The notes beneath the pieces were generated by a model. It had not been told where the DNA came from, did no database searches, and saw only the letters and a list, made by a program, of their open reading frames with translations. The position numbers were made by a program, and so were the translations under genes. A DNA stretch of 64,000 nt from Mangrovimonas sp. TPBH4 (GTDB lineage Bacteria; Bacteroidota; Bacteroidia; Flavobacteriales; Flavobacteriaceae). The stretch spans positions 124,001 to 188,000 of the forward strand of contig NZ_LBIO01000055.1 of assembly GCF_001280505.1 (NCBI RefSeq), in the 5' to 3' direction. Position 1 is the first letter of the stretch. The number at the start of each line of letters is the position of its first letter. Shown one piece after another: positions 1 to 9,120 of this stretch.

Positions 1-827
1 TCTTTGTCAAACGTAGCGTCAGCGTCCGTAGGCAAGGTTTTCCAATAGGCAACTTTGTTTTCGAATTCCTCGCCTTTAGGCGCAAATTCTCTGTCTTTTA
101 TGTATTCAAAAGTGGTTTGGTCTGGGGCAATCATCCCGCCTCGAGCACCCATTTCAATACTCATATTACAAACAGTCATCCGGCCTTCCATGCTCATGTT
201 TTCAAATACGTCTCCTGCATATTCACAGAAATAGCCTGTGCCTGAATTGGTGCCCAATTTTGAGATGATATAAAGAATGACATCTTTGGGTAGGACGCCA
301 TTCTTTAACTTGCCATTAACCGTTACACGTAAACTTTTAGGCTTTGTCAATAACAAACATTGACTTGCGAATACCTGTGCTACCTGACTGGTCCCAATAC
401 CAAAGGCAATGGCACCAAAAGCACCATGGGTAGAGGTATGCGAATCACCACAAACCATGGTCATACCTGGTTGGGTGATGCCTAGTTCAGGAGCCATAAC
501 ATGGACGATGCCATTGTATTGATGCCCTAAATCGTAGAGTGTAATATTATTTTTATGACAGTTCTCGGCGAGCTGTTTTAACTGATTTCTGGACAGCTCA
601 TCCTCAACCGGTAAGTGTTGATTTTTTGTGGGTGTGTTATGGTCTGCGGTGGCCACAATTTGGTTTGGCCTAAATATTGGAATATCTCGTTCTTCAAGTT
701 CGTTAAAAGCCTGTGGGCTGGTAACTTCATGAATTAAGTGTTTGTCAATATATAATATTTGTGGTCCATCCTGAATGGAGTCCACAACGTGCGCATCCCA
801 AACTTTATCAAATAAGGTCTTTCCCAT
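1..827 (-). CDS. leuC: 3-isopropylmalate dehydratase large subunit, partial
   Basis: Large subunit of the isopropylmalate isomerase of leucine synthesis, which interconverts 2- and 3-isopropylmalate using a [4Fe-4S] cluster with the small subunit LeuD. About 275 N-terminal codons are present and the gene runs off the left edge, so the C-terminal cluster-binding half is outside the window. The start [15 protein letters not shown], the segment ATADHNTPT and the signature CGDSHTSTHGAFGA are typical of the aconitase/LeuC family. The ATG shares its A with the TAA stop of leuA (TAATG), which indicates translational coupling in a leuA-leuC operon on the minus strand. Identification is firm. Confidence 0.96.
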   Translation of the reverse strand, partial: MGKTLFDKVWDAHVVDSIQDGPQILYIDKHLIHEVTSPQAFNELEERDIPIFRPNQIVATADHNTPTKNQHLPVEDELSRNQLKQLAENCHKNNITLYDLGHQYNGIVHVMAPELGITQPGMTMVCGDSHTSTHGAFGAIAFGIGTSQVAQVFASQCLLLTKPKSLRVTVNGKLKNGVLPKDVILYIISKLGTNSGTGYFCEYAGDVFENMSMEGRMTVCNMSIEMGARGGMIAPDQTTFEYIKDREFAPKGEEFENKVAYWKTLPTDADATFDK

Positions 828-2002
828 TACGCGCTAATTATTTGTTGATATACATTACTTGTCTCGATGATGTGGTGGATATCACTATCATCGACTTCTT
901 TTTTACTATCTGCAAAATTCAAGAAACTAGCATAGATCTCGTCCAATTGCAATTTGGTCAATTCGTAACCGATGTTTTTGGCTCTATATGCCAAGGCAGC
1001 TCTCCCGCTTCTAGCCGTTAAAACAATGGCAGATTCGGTGACGCCTACGTCTTTTGGATCGATGATTTCGTAAGTTTCTCTGTTTTTAATGACACCATCT
1101 TGGTGAATTCCTGAACTGTGTGCAAAGGCATTGGAGCCAACAATTGCTTTGTTAGGTTGGGTGTAAACGCCCATTTGTTCAGATACCAATTGGCTGATGC
1201 CGTATAACTCTGGAGTTTTAATGTTGGTATCCAAGTTTAAGTACGGGTGTTGTTTTAAAATCATGACGACTTCTTCCAGCGCTGTATTACCGGCACGTTC
1301 GCCAATACCATTGATGGTACATTCAATTTGGCGAGCACCGTTAATGACCCCTTCTATGGAATTGGCCGTGGCCAATCCTAAATCGTTATGGCAGTGGCAA
1401 GACAAGATGGCCTTTTCAATACCTTTTACGTTTTCTTTTAGGTATTTAATTTTTGCTCCGTATTCACTCGGCAAACAATATCCTGTGGTGTCAGGAATAT
1501 TTAAAACCGTAGCACCTGCTTTAATGGCCATTTCACACACACGAGCTAAATATTCATTGTCTGTTCTTCCGGCATCTTCGGCATAAAATTCCACATCTTC
1601 TACAAAAGATTTGGCATATTTTACGGCTTCGTAGGCACGTACCAAAACTTGTTCTCTGGTAGAGTTGAATTTAAATTTTATATGAGAATCGGAGGTGCCA
1701 ATACCTGTATGAATTCTAGGTCGTTTGGCATACCTTAGGGCTTCGGCTGCAACTTTAATATCATTTTCAACAGCTCTGGTCAAACCACACACTGTTGCAT
1801 TCTTTACTAATTTGGAAATGGCCTCAACAGATTCAAAGTCCCCAGGGCTGGAAACCGGAAATCCGGCCTCAATAACATCTACTCCTAGGTAGTCCAATTT
1901 TTTGGCAATAATCAACTTTTGGGTGGTATTTAGCTTACACCCAGGAACCTGTTCACCATCTCTTAAGGTGGTGTCAAAAATTTGTACGTGCTCTTTAGAC
2001 AT
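827..2002 (-). CDS. leuA: 2-isopropylmalate synthase, short form
   Basis: Condenses acetyl-CoA with 2-oxoisovalerate in the first committed step of leucine synthesis. It has the HMGL-like TIM barrel: [10 protein letters not shown] near residue 10 with the metal-binding Asp, the HCHNDLG metal site, and NGIGERAGN. At 391 residues it ends soon after the linker subdomains. It lacks the roughly 120-residue C-terminal LeuA regulatory domain that binds leucine in longer enzymes, so classical feedback inhibition may be absent (inference). Citramalate or homocitrate synthase activity cannot be fully excluded from sequence, but the overlap with leuC argues for LeuA. The start is the ATG of [10 protein letters not shown] saw no clear promoter or leader peptide in the 147 bp upstream. 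Confidence 0.93.
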   Translation of the reverse strand: MSKEHVQIFDTTLRDGEQVPGCKLNTTQKLIIAKKLDYLGVDVIEAGFPVSSPGDFESVEAISKLVKNATVCGLTRAVENDIKVAAEALRYAKRPRIHTGIGTSDSHIKFKFNSTREQVLVRAYEAVKYAKSFVEDVEFYAEDAGRTDNEYLARVCEMAIKAGATVLNIPDTTGYCLPSEYGAKIKYLKENVKGIEKAILSCHCHNDLGLATANSIEGVINGARQIECTINGIGERAGNTALEEVVMILKQHPYLNLDTNIKTPELYGISQLVSEQMGVYTQPNKAIVGSNAFAHSSGIHQDGVIKNRETYEIIDPKDVGVTESAIVLTARSGRAALAYRAKNIGYELTKLQLDEIYASFLNFADSKKEVDDSDIHHIIETSNVYQQIISA

Positions 2003-2137
2003 TTATAGAAATATATTTTTGTATTGTCTTACGAATTTATACTTTGGTTATTCAATTCACTTTGGGTTTTAAAAAGTATTACGATGTTCAAACGTTGTTT
2101 TGTTGGGTAAAAACTTAAAAATCAGTAGTTTAAAGTT

Positions 2138-2145
2138 TATTTTTG
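2138..2145 (+). promoter_or_regulatory. Bacteroidota -7 promoter element, possibly leaderless transcript
   Basis: TATTTTTG matches the TAnnTTTG consensus exactly and ends 4 bases before the ATG at 2150. Transcription normally starts a few bases after this element, so the mRNA would have almost no leader. No convincing TTTG -33 element lies 17-22 bases upstream, which lowers confidence. Confidence 0.4.
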
Positions 2146-2149
2146 TTCG

Positions 2150-3694
2150 ATGACTAAGGACTTGAAAGACAATTTGTTTCTGTTGGTTAAATCCATGACC
2201 AAATCAGAGAAACGCCAGTTTAAGCTGTATGTGGGACGATTGGGCGTCAATGAGGATTCAAAATTTTTGAACCTGTTCAACATTATGGACAAGCTCACGG
2301 TGTATGATGAGTCCATTATTTTGAAAAGTGGGGTGGTCAAAAAGCAGCAATTGGCGAATGTCAAAGCTCATTTGTACAAGCAAATCCTGATTAGTTTGCG
2401 CTTGAACCCTTCACATCAAAACACAAGGTCGCAATTAAGGGAGCAATTGGATTTTGCTTCAATTTTATACCATAAAGGACTTTATAAACAGGCCTTGAAA
2501 ATTTTGGACAAGTCCAAAGAGTTGGCAATTCAAAGTGAAGAGAAGAATCTGGCTTTTGAAATTGTGGAGCTCGAAAAAATCATCGAATCACAATACATTA
2601 CTAGAAGTATCAGTGGGCGAGCTGATGAGTTGACGATTCAGGCGAAAGAACTGAGCAAGGCCAATGTTATAGCCAGTAAACTTTCCAATTTATCCTTACA
2701 GCTTTATGGCTTGTTTCTAAAGATAGGTTACGTTAAAAATGAAGCCGAAGCCAAGCAAATAAGGGATTATTTCCAAGCCAGACTGCCTAAATATGATATT
2801 GACGAATTAGGTTTTAGGGAGCGGTTATGGCTTTACAAGGCCAATTTATGGTACAGCTTTTTGCTACAGGATTTTTTGAATTGCTATAAGTATGCCCTGC
2901 GTTGGGTAAAGCTTTTTGAGCAACATCCAGACATGGTAGACTTGAATCCTGTGTTTTTTATTAAAGGAAATAATTATCTTTTGGAAGCTTTGTTCTACAC
3001 AAAAAACAAGCGGAAATTTGACCACTATTTAAGAAAATTTGAAAGTATTGTAGCGGCAAAATCCTTTCCAAAAGATGAAAATGTAGAAGCCCTTTCGTTC
3101 TTGTATTTAAATGTTAATAGACTCAACTATTACTTTATAGATGGTAGTTTTCAAGAGGGCTTATATTTGATTCCGATCATCGAAAAAGATTTACAGTCGT
3201 ACAAAGATCGTATAGACGAGCATCACACTATGGTGTTCTATTACAAGTTTGCGAGTATGCATTTTGGAGCAGGGAACAATAAGGAATGTATTGCGTATTT
3301 AGATAAAATTATCTCCAATAAATCACTTTCCATGCGGGAAGATCTGCTCTGTTTTTCAAGAGTGTTGAACTTGGTAGCGCACTATGAAGGCGGGTATGAT
3401 TATCATATTGAAAAGCTCTTGAGAAGCACCTATAAATTCCTTTTGAAGATCAACGATCTATACGAAGTCCAAAAAGAAATGATCAAGTTCATCAAAGGGC
3501 TTCAGGATGTGTATCCACAGGATATAAAAAAGGCTTTTATTGAACTTCATAAAACCTTTAAAACCTACGAAAACGATCCTTATGAGAGGCGTGCGTTCCT
3601 ATATTTGGACATTATTTCATGGTTGGAAAGTAAAATCTACAACAAGCCTGTAGCGCAAATTATCAGGGAAAAGTATTTGGCAGAATTTTCATGA
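2150..3694 (+). CDS. Uncharacterised helical-repeat protein
   Basis: A 514-residue protein of unknown function that I do not recognise beyond its general look. It has no signal peptide and no membrane segment, so it is probably cytoplasmic. The sequence is rich in Lys, Leu, Tyr and Phe. It shows repeated amphipathic helices of TPR type (for example ILYHKGLYKQALKILDKSKE near residue 105, and similar helix pairs later), which suggests a protein-binding scaffold. It stands alone between divergent leuA and the SAM riboswitch, with no obvious functional partner. The ATG at 2150 is the first good start and follows a promoter-like element directly. Confidence 0.7.
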   Translation: MTKDLKDNLFLLVKSMTKSEKRQFKLYVGRLGVNEDSKFLNLFNIMDKLTVYDESIILKSGVVKKQQLANVKAHLYKQILISLRLNPSHQNTRSQLREQLDFASILYHKGLYKQALKILDKSKELAIQSEEKNLAFEIVELEKIIESQYITRSISGRADELTIQAKELSKANVIASKLSNLSLQLYGLFLKIGYVKNEAEAKQIRDYFQARLPKYDIDELGFRERLWLYKANLWYSFLLQDFLNCYKYALRWVKLFEQHPDMVDLNPVFFIKGNNYLLEALFYTKNKRKFDHYLRKFESIVAAKSFPKDENVEALSFLYLNVNRLNYYFIDGSFQEGLYLIPIIEKDLQSYKDRIDEHHTMVFYYKFASMHFGAGNNKECIAYLDKIISNKSLSMREDLLCFSRVLNLVAHYEGGYDYHIEKLLRSTYKFLLKINDLYEVQKEMIKFIKGLQDVYPQDIKKAFIELHKTFKTYENDPYERRAFLYLDIISWLESKIYNKPVAQIIREKYLAEFS

Positions 3695-3729
3695 TAAAAT
3701 CATAAAAAATTCAAAAAGTGGAGAATAAA

Positions 3730-3762
3730 TTTGGATTTTAAGTTTTTCTAACTGAATATTTG
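3730..3762 (+). promoter_or_regulatory. Promoter of the metX-thrA operon
   Basis: TTTG at 3730-3733 and AATATTTG at 3755-3762 are separated by 21 bases. They match the Bacteroidota -33 (TTTG) and -7 (TAnnTTTG) elements with one mismatch in the latter. Transcription would begin near 3767, about 27 bases before the SAM riboswitch. Confidence 0.6.
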
Positions 3763-3793
3763 CACTCACGAAGTTCACTCACTTATTGAAAAT

Positions 3794-3900
3794 GTTATCA
3801 AGAAAGGCGGAGGGATTAGACCCAACGAAGCCTTAGCAACCCTTTAGCAATAAAGAAGGTGCTAAATTCTACTGAAAGCAAGAGTTTTTAGATAGATAAC
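3794..3900 (+). ncRNA. SAM-I riboswitch (S-box) upstream of metX-thrA
   Basis: The core matches the S-box consensus. P1 is GTTATC (3794-3799) with GATAAC (3895-3900). Next come the AAGAAAGGCGGAGGGA stretch, the GAAGCCTTAGCAACC segment and the GGTGCTAAATTCTAC segment that form P2, P3 and the SAM pocket. It binds S-adenosylmethionine and lowers expression of the downstream methionine-precursor genes. The 313-base space between the preceding gene and 4008 holds only this element, its promoter and its downstream hairpins. Confidence 0.95.
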
Positions 3901-3908
3901 CCAACAAG

Positions 3909-3973
3909 AATTACATTCTGTAATTTTCTATAATTTCTTTTTAACATATTTTATTTAGGTACGCCCATTGGGC
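3909..3973 (+). promoter_or_regulatory. Possible expression platform of SAM riboswitch 1
   Basis: AATTACA (3909-3915) and TGTAATT (3919-3925) form a 7-bp hairpin followed by a T-rich run (TTTCTATAATTTCTTTTT), which could be a weak terminator. Its ACATT (3913-3917) could alternatively pair with AATGT (3791-3795) at the foot of P1. A second small stem, GCCC/GGGC (3963-3966 with 3970-3973), is followed by CTGAGCTTTTTG. Which hairpin is the switch cannot be decided from sequence alone. Confidence 0.4.
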
Positions 3974-4007
3974 CTGAGCTTTTTGTTTTTAAATTTTTAA
4001 TTTTGAA

Positions 4008-7000
4008 ATGAAAGCACTTAATTTTATACAACTGGACAGTTTCACTCTTGAAAGCGGAGTAGAATTGCCAATACAATTATCTTATCAAACCTTTGGGTTG
4101 CCACTTCATGAAGCCCCAATAGTAGTGGTAAATCATGCCCTAACTGGGAACAGTAATGTTGCCGGAGACGATGGCTGGTGGGGAAGCTTGATTGGAGACG
4201 ATAAAATTATCGATACCAAAAAATTCACGGTTCTAGCCTTTAATATTCCAGGTAATGGGTACGACGGATTCCTAATTGAAAACTATAAGGATTTTGTAGC
4301 GCGTGATGTTGCGAAATTGTTTTTAAAAGGTTTGGAAGAATTAAATATTCCACAGGTGTTTGCTTTGATAGGCGGTTCACTTGGGGGAGGGATTGCTTGG
4401 GAAATGGCCGTTTTGAAACCTAATCTAGCGGAATATTTAATTCCGGTGGCAACCGACTGGAAATCGACCGATTGGTTGATTGCCAATTGTCAAATTCAAG
4501 AGCAGTTTTTGGTGAATTCCAATAACCCGGTACACGACGCCCGAATGCATGCCATGCTATGCTACAGAACGCCTAAGTCGTTTAAGGAACGTTTCCAAAG
4601 AAGTGTTAACGATGAATTGGAAATTTTCAATGTAGAAAGTTGGTTGCTGCATCATGGTAATAAGTTGCAAGAACGTTTTCAGTTGTCGGCTTACAAATTG
4701 ATGAATCAGTTGCTGAAAACCATCGACGTTACCAAAGGAAGGGAAGCCAACGAAAATATCTTGGACATCATCAGTTCCAAAATTGCCATTGTAGGTGTGG
4801 ACTCCGATTTGTTTTTTACTGCGGAAGAAAACAGGGAAACCCAAAAACAGCTGGCCGCAACGCATCCAAATGTGACCTATCACGAAATCCATTCAGATCA
4901 TGGTCACGATGCATTTTTAATAGAATTTGAACAGTTAGAAAAAATTATAGAGGGCATTTTTAGCCCAGATACAAAACACAAGAGAATGAAAATATTGAAG
5001 TTTGGCGGGAAGTCTTTAGGAAATGGAGAAGGTCTTACAAGAGCCCTTGAAATCATAGAGAAAAAGGTTAATGATGGTGAAAAAATAGCAGTGGTTGTAT
5101 CGGCTAGAGGGAATGCCACGGACGAATTAGAGGCTTTGCTTGAAAAAGCTTCTAAGAAGGAAGTGTACAAACCCGATTTTGAAGCTTTCAAAGCCTATCA
5201 GGTGGAGCCATTGCCAAATATTGATTTTACAGGTGAGTTTTCGGCTTTGGAAAATATTTTCGAAGGGGTGGCTTTGCTTGGGGATTACAGTGAAAAAATC
5301 AAAAGTCAGGTATTGGCTTTCGGGGAATTATTGTCTGCAAAAATTATAGCCGTAATATTAAAAGGCAAGGGCATTAATGCCAATGCAACGGACTCTAGAA
5401 CCTTGATAAAAACTGAAGGTGATTTTGGAAATTCACAACCTATTCAAAAGATTTCCAAGGAGAAAGTTGTGGAACATTTTAAGAAATTCAATGGTTCTAC
5501 GGTGAATATTGTTACGGGGTTCATCGCATCGAATTTGGATGGAGAAACTACCACTTTGGGACGCAACGGAAGTAACTATTCGGCATCTTTGTTGGCCAAT
5601 TTCTTGGATGCTGAAGAATTGCAAAATTATACGCATGTAAATGGTATTTATACGGCCAATCCGGACTTGGTTGCCGATGCTCAAAAAATTAGAGAGCTGT
5701 CCTTTAGCGAAGCCAATGAATTGGCAAACTTTGGAACCAGTGTACTGCATGCCAAAACCATCATTCCATTGGTGGAAAAAAATATCAATTTAAGAATCTT
5801 GAATACCTTCAATTCCGATGGGGAAGGCACCTTGATTACGGCTAAACCAAGTAATAAAGAAGTCACTTCATTGTCGGTTTTGGATAATGTGGCCCTTTTG
5901 AATTTTGAAGGAAGAGGCCTTTTGGGTAAAGTTGGTGTGGATGCCCGAATTTTTAAAGCCTTGAGTGACCAAAATATCAGTGTGAGCATTGTGTCGCAAG
6001 GATCTTCGGAAAGAGGAATTGGCTTGATCATTGATGCTTCAAAAGCAACGCAAGCTGTGGTGGCATTGGAGCGTGAGTTTGAAAATGATTTTTACACTCA
6101 AGACGTTAACAAAATTGGCGTAGTAGATGATGTGTCAGTAATCTCTATTATTGGGATTGAGTTGAGTTCGTTCCATAAGCCATTCAATGCCTTGATCAAA
6201 AACCAAATTACACCACTATTATTCAATAATACGGTAACTGGTCGAAATGTGAGTTTGGTGGTGAAAAAGCATCAATTGCACAAGGCTGTCAATGTTATTC
6301 ATGGGGAGATTTTTGGAATTTCCAAGAAAATCAACATTGCCATTTTTGGCCACGGATTGGTTGGAGGTGCTTTGATCAATCAGATTTTGAAATCGAAAGA
6401 TGAGATTGAAAAGCGTAAAGGAATTAGTTTGAATGTATTCGCTATAGCCAATTCAAAACAGGTGATTTTAGATAAAAATGGCGTTGATGAAAATTGGAAA
6501 GAAGCCTTAAAAGCTGAAACTTCAGGATATCAACTTCAGGATATAGTGGATTTTGCCAAAAAACACCATTTGGAAAACTTGATAGCTGTGGATAATACTG
6601 CAAGCGGGATGTTCCATGAAAATTACAAGCCATTGGTGGAAGCGGGATTTGATTTGGTGTCGTCCAATAAAATTGCCAACACCATTTCCCACGATTTTTA
6701 CACCGACTTGAGAGAACATTTAAAAGAGCACAACAAACAATACCTTTACGAAACTACGGTAGGTGCTGGATTGCCATTAATTGACACCATCAAGTTATTG
6801 CACGAATCTGGTGAAAACATTACTAGAATTAGAGGGGTGTTTTCGGGAACCTTAAGTTACCTGTTCAATAACTTTTCTGTTCAGGACAAACCCTTCAGTG
6901 CCATTGTTCAGGAAACTATCGATAAAGGATTTACGGAGCCAGATCCAAGAGAAGATTTCTCTGGGAATGATGTAGCACGTAAATTATTGATCTTGGCACG

Positions 7001-7403
7001 TGAGTTGGATTTGCATAACGAATTTGAGGATGTGTCGGTTCAAAATTTAATTCCGGAAGCTTATAGAAATATTTCGGTACAGGAATTTTTGGGGCAATTG
7101 GATGTGCTTGATGAGGAATTCCAAAAAATCAAAGAACAACAGGAGCCAGGCCATGTTTTGAGATATGTTGGAGATTTGTTTGGTGACCTGTCGCAGGAGA
7201 AAGGGAATTTGGAAGTGAAACTGGTGTCCATTCCAGAAGACAGTACATTGGGACATGTAAAAGGTTCTGATGCCATCTTTGAAATTTTCACAGAATCCTA
7301 TGGAGAGCAGCCAATTGTGATCCAAGGGGCGGGCGCAGGTGCCGAAGTAACCGCAAGAGGTGTCTTTGGTGATATTTTACGATTGTCTAAACACATTAAT
7401 TAA
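4008..7403 (+). CDS. metX-thrA: Fused homoserine O-acyltransferase-like / aspartate kinase / homoserine dehydrogenase
   Basis: One 1131-residue reading frame joins three activities. Residues 1-320 are an alpha/beta hydrolase of the MetX family: HALTG near 43-47, nucleophile elbow GGSLGGG with Ser124, and GHDAF with His300. They should acylate homoserine. Residues 327-770 are aspartate kinase (KFGGKSL, GRNGSNYSA, then two ACT regions). Residues from about 773 are homoserine dehydrogenase (IFGHGLVGG, SSNKIAN, the GLPLIDTIK segment, EPDPREDFSG). The 805-residue ThrA part is full length, and its first residue is Met327 (ATG at 4986), so an internal start could also yield free ThrA. The gene follows a SAM-I riboswitch and precedes metZ, so one transcript covers aspartate to homocysteine apart from aspartate-semialdehyde dehydrogenase. 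Whether the acyl donor is acetyl- or succinyl-CoA cannot be told here. Confidence 0.9.
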   Translation: MKALNFIQLDSFTLESGVELPIQLSYQTFGLPLHEAPIVVVNHALTGNSNVAGDDGWWGSLIGDDKIIDTKKFTVLAFNIPGNGYDGFLIENYKDFVARDVAKLFLKGLEELNIPQVFALIGGSLGGGIAWEMAVLKPNLAEYLIPVATDWKSTDWLIANCQIQEQFLVNSNNPVHDARMHAMLCYRTPKSFKERFQRSVNDELEIFNVESWLLHHGNKLQERFQLSAYKLMNQLLKTIDVTKGREANENILDIISSKIAIVGVDSDLFFTAEENRETQKQLAATHPNVTYHEIHSDHGHDAFLIEFEQLEKIIEGIFSPDTKHKRMKILKFGGKSLGNGEGLTRALEIIEKKVNDGEKIAVVVSARGNATDELEALLEKASKKEVYKPDFEAFKAYQVEPLPNIDFTGEFSALENIFEGVALLGDYSEKIKSQVLAFGELLSAKIIAVILKGKGINANATDSRTLIKTEGDFGNSQPIQKISKEKVVEHFKKFNGSTVNIVTGFIASNLDGETTTLGRNGSNYSASLLANFLDAEELQNYTHVNGIYTANPDLVADAQKIRELSFSEANELANFGTSVLHAKTIIPLVEKNINLRILNTFNSDGEGTLITAKPSNKEVTSLSVLDNVALLNFEGRGLLGKVGVDARIFKALSDQNISVSIVSQGSSERGIGLIIDASKATQAVVALEREFENDFYTQDVNKIGVVDDVSVISIIGIELSSFHKPFNALIKNQITPLLFNNTVTGRNVSLVVKKHQLHKAVNVIHGEIFGISKKINIAIFGHGLVGGALINQILKSKDEIEKRKGISLNVFAIANSKQVILDKNGVDENWKEALKAETSGYQLQDIVDFAKKHHLENLIAVDNTASGMFHENYKPLVEAGFDLVSSNKIANTISHDFYTDLREHLKEHNKQYLYETTVGAGLPLIDTIKLLHESGENITRIRGVFSGTLSYLFNNFSVQDKPFSAIVQETIDKGFTEPDPREDFSGNDVARKLLILARELDLHNEFEDVSVQNLIPEAYRNISVQEFLGQLDVLDEEFQKIKEQQEPGHVLRYVGDLFGDLSQEKGNLEVKLVSIPEDSTLGHVKGSDAIFEIFTESYGEQPIVIQGAGAGAEVTARGVFGDILRLSKHIN

Positions 7404-7454
7404 TAAGAAAACAAAATTCCAAAATTCATTTTGGAACACAAAATACCTATTGTC

Positions 7455-8621
7455 ATGAGTCAAAAACATTTCGAAACCGAAGCTATCAGAACACAGTTGG
7501 AGCGTTCGCAATATTCAGAGCATTCCGCTCCTTTGTATCTCACCTCAAGTTTTAAATTTGATGATGCCGAGGACATGCGTGCCTCGTTTGCAGAGGAAAA
7601 GGAGCGCAATATTTACAGCCGTTTTACCAACCCAAATACTTCGGAGTTTGTGGAGAAAATCTGCAAATTGGAGGGTGCTGAAGCAGGTTATGCCTATGCT
7701 ACGGGAATGTCGGCGGTATTTTCAACTTTCGCGGCTTTGTTGAATGCAGGAGACCATGTGGTTTCGTGTCGAAGTGTATTTGGTTCTACACACGCTTTGT
7801 TTACCACCTATCTTCCAAAGTGGAATATTGAAACTACCTATTTTAAGGAAAGCGAAGTTGATAAAATTGAAGAATTGATTCAACCTAACACCAAAATTCT
7901 ATATGCCGAAACACCAACTAACCCAGCGGTGGATATTCTGGATTTGGAGTTATTGGGCAAGATTGCCAAGAAACATAACATCCTATTGGTGATTGATAAT
8001 TGTTTTGCCACACCTTATTTGCAAAACCCAATTAAGTTTGGTGCCGATTTGGTAATTCATTCAGCAACTAAGTTAATCGACGGACAAGGTCGCGTGTTAG
8101 GGGGAGTGACTGTTGGAAGTAAGGAGCTGATTAGAGAAATTTATTTGTTTTCTAGAAATACAGGGCCGTCTTTGTCGCCATTTAATGCTTGGGTATTGTC
8201 CAAAAGCTTGGAAACCTTGCCTGTTCGCGTTGATAGACATTGCGAAAATGCCTTGAAGGTGGCAGAATTTTTAGAAAGCCATGACAATGTCAACTTTGTG
8301 AAATATCCATTTTTAAAATCGCACCCGCAGTATGAAATTGCCAAAAAGCAAATGAAACAAGGCGGGAATATTGTAGCTTTTGAAATTAAAGGAGGAGTAG
8401 AAGCTGGGCGTAAGTTTTTGGATGCTCTAAAAATGGCCTCACTCTCAGCTAATTTGGGAGACACGAGAACTATTGTAACGCATCCAGCCTCAACAACACA
8501 CAGTAAATTAAGTGAAGCCGATAGGTTGGAAGTAGGCATTACAGACGGATTGGTAAGGGTTTCTGTGGGTTTGGAACATTTTGAAGATATTATTGCCGAT
8601 TTAAAACAGGCCTTAGATTGA
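7455..8621 (+). CDS. metZ: O-acylhomoserine sulfhydrylase (MetZ/MetY type)
   Basis: PLP enzyme of the Cys/Met metabolism family that joins sulfide to O-acylhomoserine to give homocysteine. The PLP lysine is Lys206 in SATKLIDGQGRVLGG, a form typical of MetZ. YSRFTNPN and the glycine/methionine loop YATGMSAV are also present. At 388 residues it fits MetZ (about 400) better than MetY (about 430); cystathionine synthase or lyase activity is a less likely alternative. I chose the ATG of MSQKHFETE. An in-frame TTG at 7431 would add eight residues that the family does not need. It lies 51 bases after metX-thrA and is probably in the same SAM-controlled transcript. Confidence 0.88.
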   Translation: MSQKHFETEAIRTQLERSQYSEHSAPLYLTSSFKFDDAEDMRASFAEEKERNIYSRFTNPNTSEFVEKICKLEGAEAGYAYATGMSAVFSTFAALLNAGDHVVSCRSVFGSTHALFTTYLPKWNIETTYFKESEVDKIEELIQPNTKILYAETPTNPAVDILDLELLGKIAKKHNILLVIDNCFATPYLQNPIKFGADLVIHSATKLIDGQGRVLGGVTVGSKELIREIYLFSRNTGPSLSPFNAWVLSKSLETLPVRVDRHCENALKVAEFLESHDNVNFVKYPFLKSHPQYEIAKKQMKQGGNIVAFEIKGGVEAGRKFLDALKMASLSANLGDTRTIVTHPASTTHSKLSEADRLEVGITDGLVRVSVGLEHFEDIIADLKQALD

Positions 8622-8635
8622 TATAAGAATTTGGT

Positions 8636-8643
8636 TATATTTG
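8636..8643 (+). promoter_or_regulatory. -7 promoter element of the Rrf2 gene
   Basis: TATATTTG is a perfect TAnnTTTG and lies 4 bases before the ATG at 8648. The regulator may therefore have its own near-leaderless transcript besides readthrough from metZ. No well-placed -33 element is visible. Confidence 0.45.
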
Positions 8644-8647
8644 AGCA

Positions 8648-9055
8648 ATGCTTTCAAAGAAAACCAAATACGGTCTAAAGGCACTAACATTCTTGGCCAG
8701 ACAGGAGAATTTTAGTCCAGTACAAATAGGAGTGATTTCCCAACATGAAAATATTTCCCAAAAGTTTTTGGAGAGTATTCTGTTAACATTGCGGAAAAAT
8801 GGTTTCTTGGGATCCAAGAAAGGGAAGGGCGGAGGCTATTACCTGCTTAGGGATCCCAAGGATATCAAAATGTCTGCCGTAATGCGTATTTTGGAAGGTC
8901 CCATTGCCATGGTGCCTTGCGTAAGTTTGAACTTCTATGAGAAGTGCGAAGACTGCCCGAATGAAAAAACTTGCTCGGTTCACAAATTGATGATGGAAGT
9001 AAGGGATAGTACGCTTAATATCTTCAACAATAAGTCCTTGGCGGACATAATTTGA
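8648..9055 (+). CDS. Rrf2-family transcriptional regulator
   Basis: A 135-residue winged-helix repressor of the Rrf2 family (IscR, NsrR, CymR relatives). The DNA-binding part is residues 1-70 (TKYGLKALTFLAR, then ISQKFLESILLTLRKNGFLGSKKGKGGGYYL). Four cysteines, Cys91, Cys100, Cys103 and Cys109, lie in the loop where other members hold an iron-sulfur cluster; their spacing differs from IscR. The gene sits between metZ and the sulfite-reduction genes. An inverted repeat lies just downstream of the cysH promoter element. I infer that it controls cysteine and sulfide synthesis, like CymR of Firmicutes. The effector could be a cluster, a thiol or a CysM/CysE partner, which the sequence does not settle. 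Confidence 0.88.
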   Translation: MLSKKTKYGLKALTFLARQENFSPVQIGVISQHENISQKFLESILLTLRKNGFLGSKKGKGGGYYLLRDPKDIKMSAVMRILEGPIAMVPCVSLNFYEKCEDCPNEKTCSVHKLMMEVRDSTLNIFNNKSLADII

Positions 9056-9097
9056 TTATTTAACATTAAAATTCACAGCACTTTAAATTATTTTATA

Positions 9098-9105
9098 TAC
9101 TTTTG
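9098..9105 (+). promoter_or_regulatory. cysH: -7 promoter element of the cysH operon
   Basis: TACTTTTG matches TAnnTTTG exactly, 51 bases before the cysH ATG. No clear -33 TTTG is seen, so an activator may help or the promoter may be weak. Confidence 0.5.
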
Positions 9106-9120
9106 TTTTTAAATCCTACT

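Noticed and set aside
2003..2149. Leader peptide or attenuator before leuA
   Set aside because: On the minus strand I find no short leucine-rich frame and no terminator hairpin in this space.
4950..5000. Idea that metX and thrA are two genes joined by a sequencing error
   Set aside because: The linker is in frame, has no homopolymer run of concern and no displaced stop; the fusion is accepted on the given sequence, with the caveat noted.
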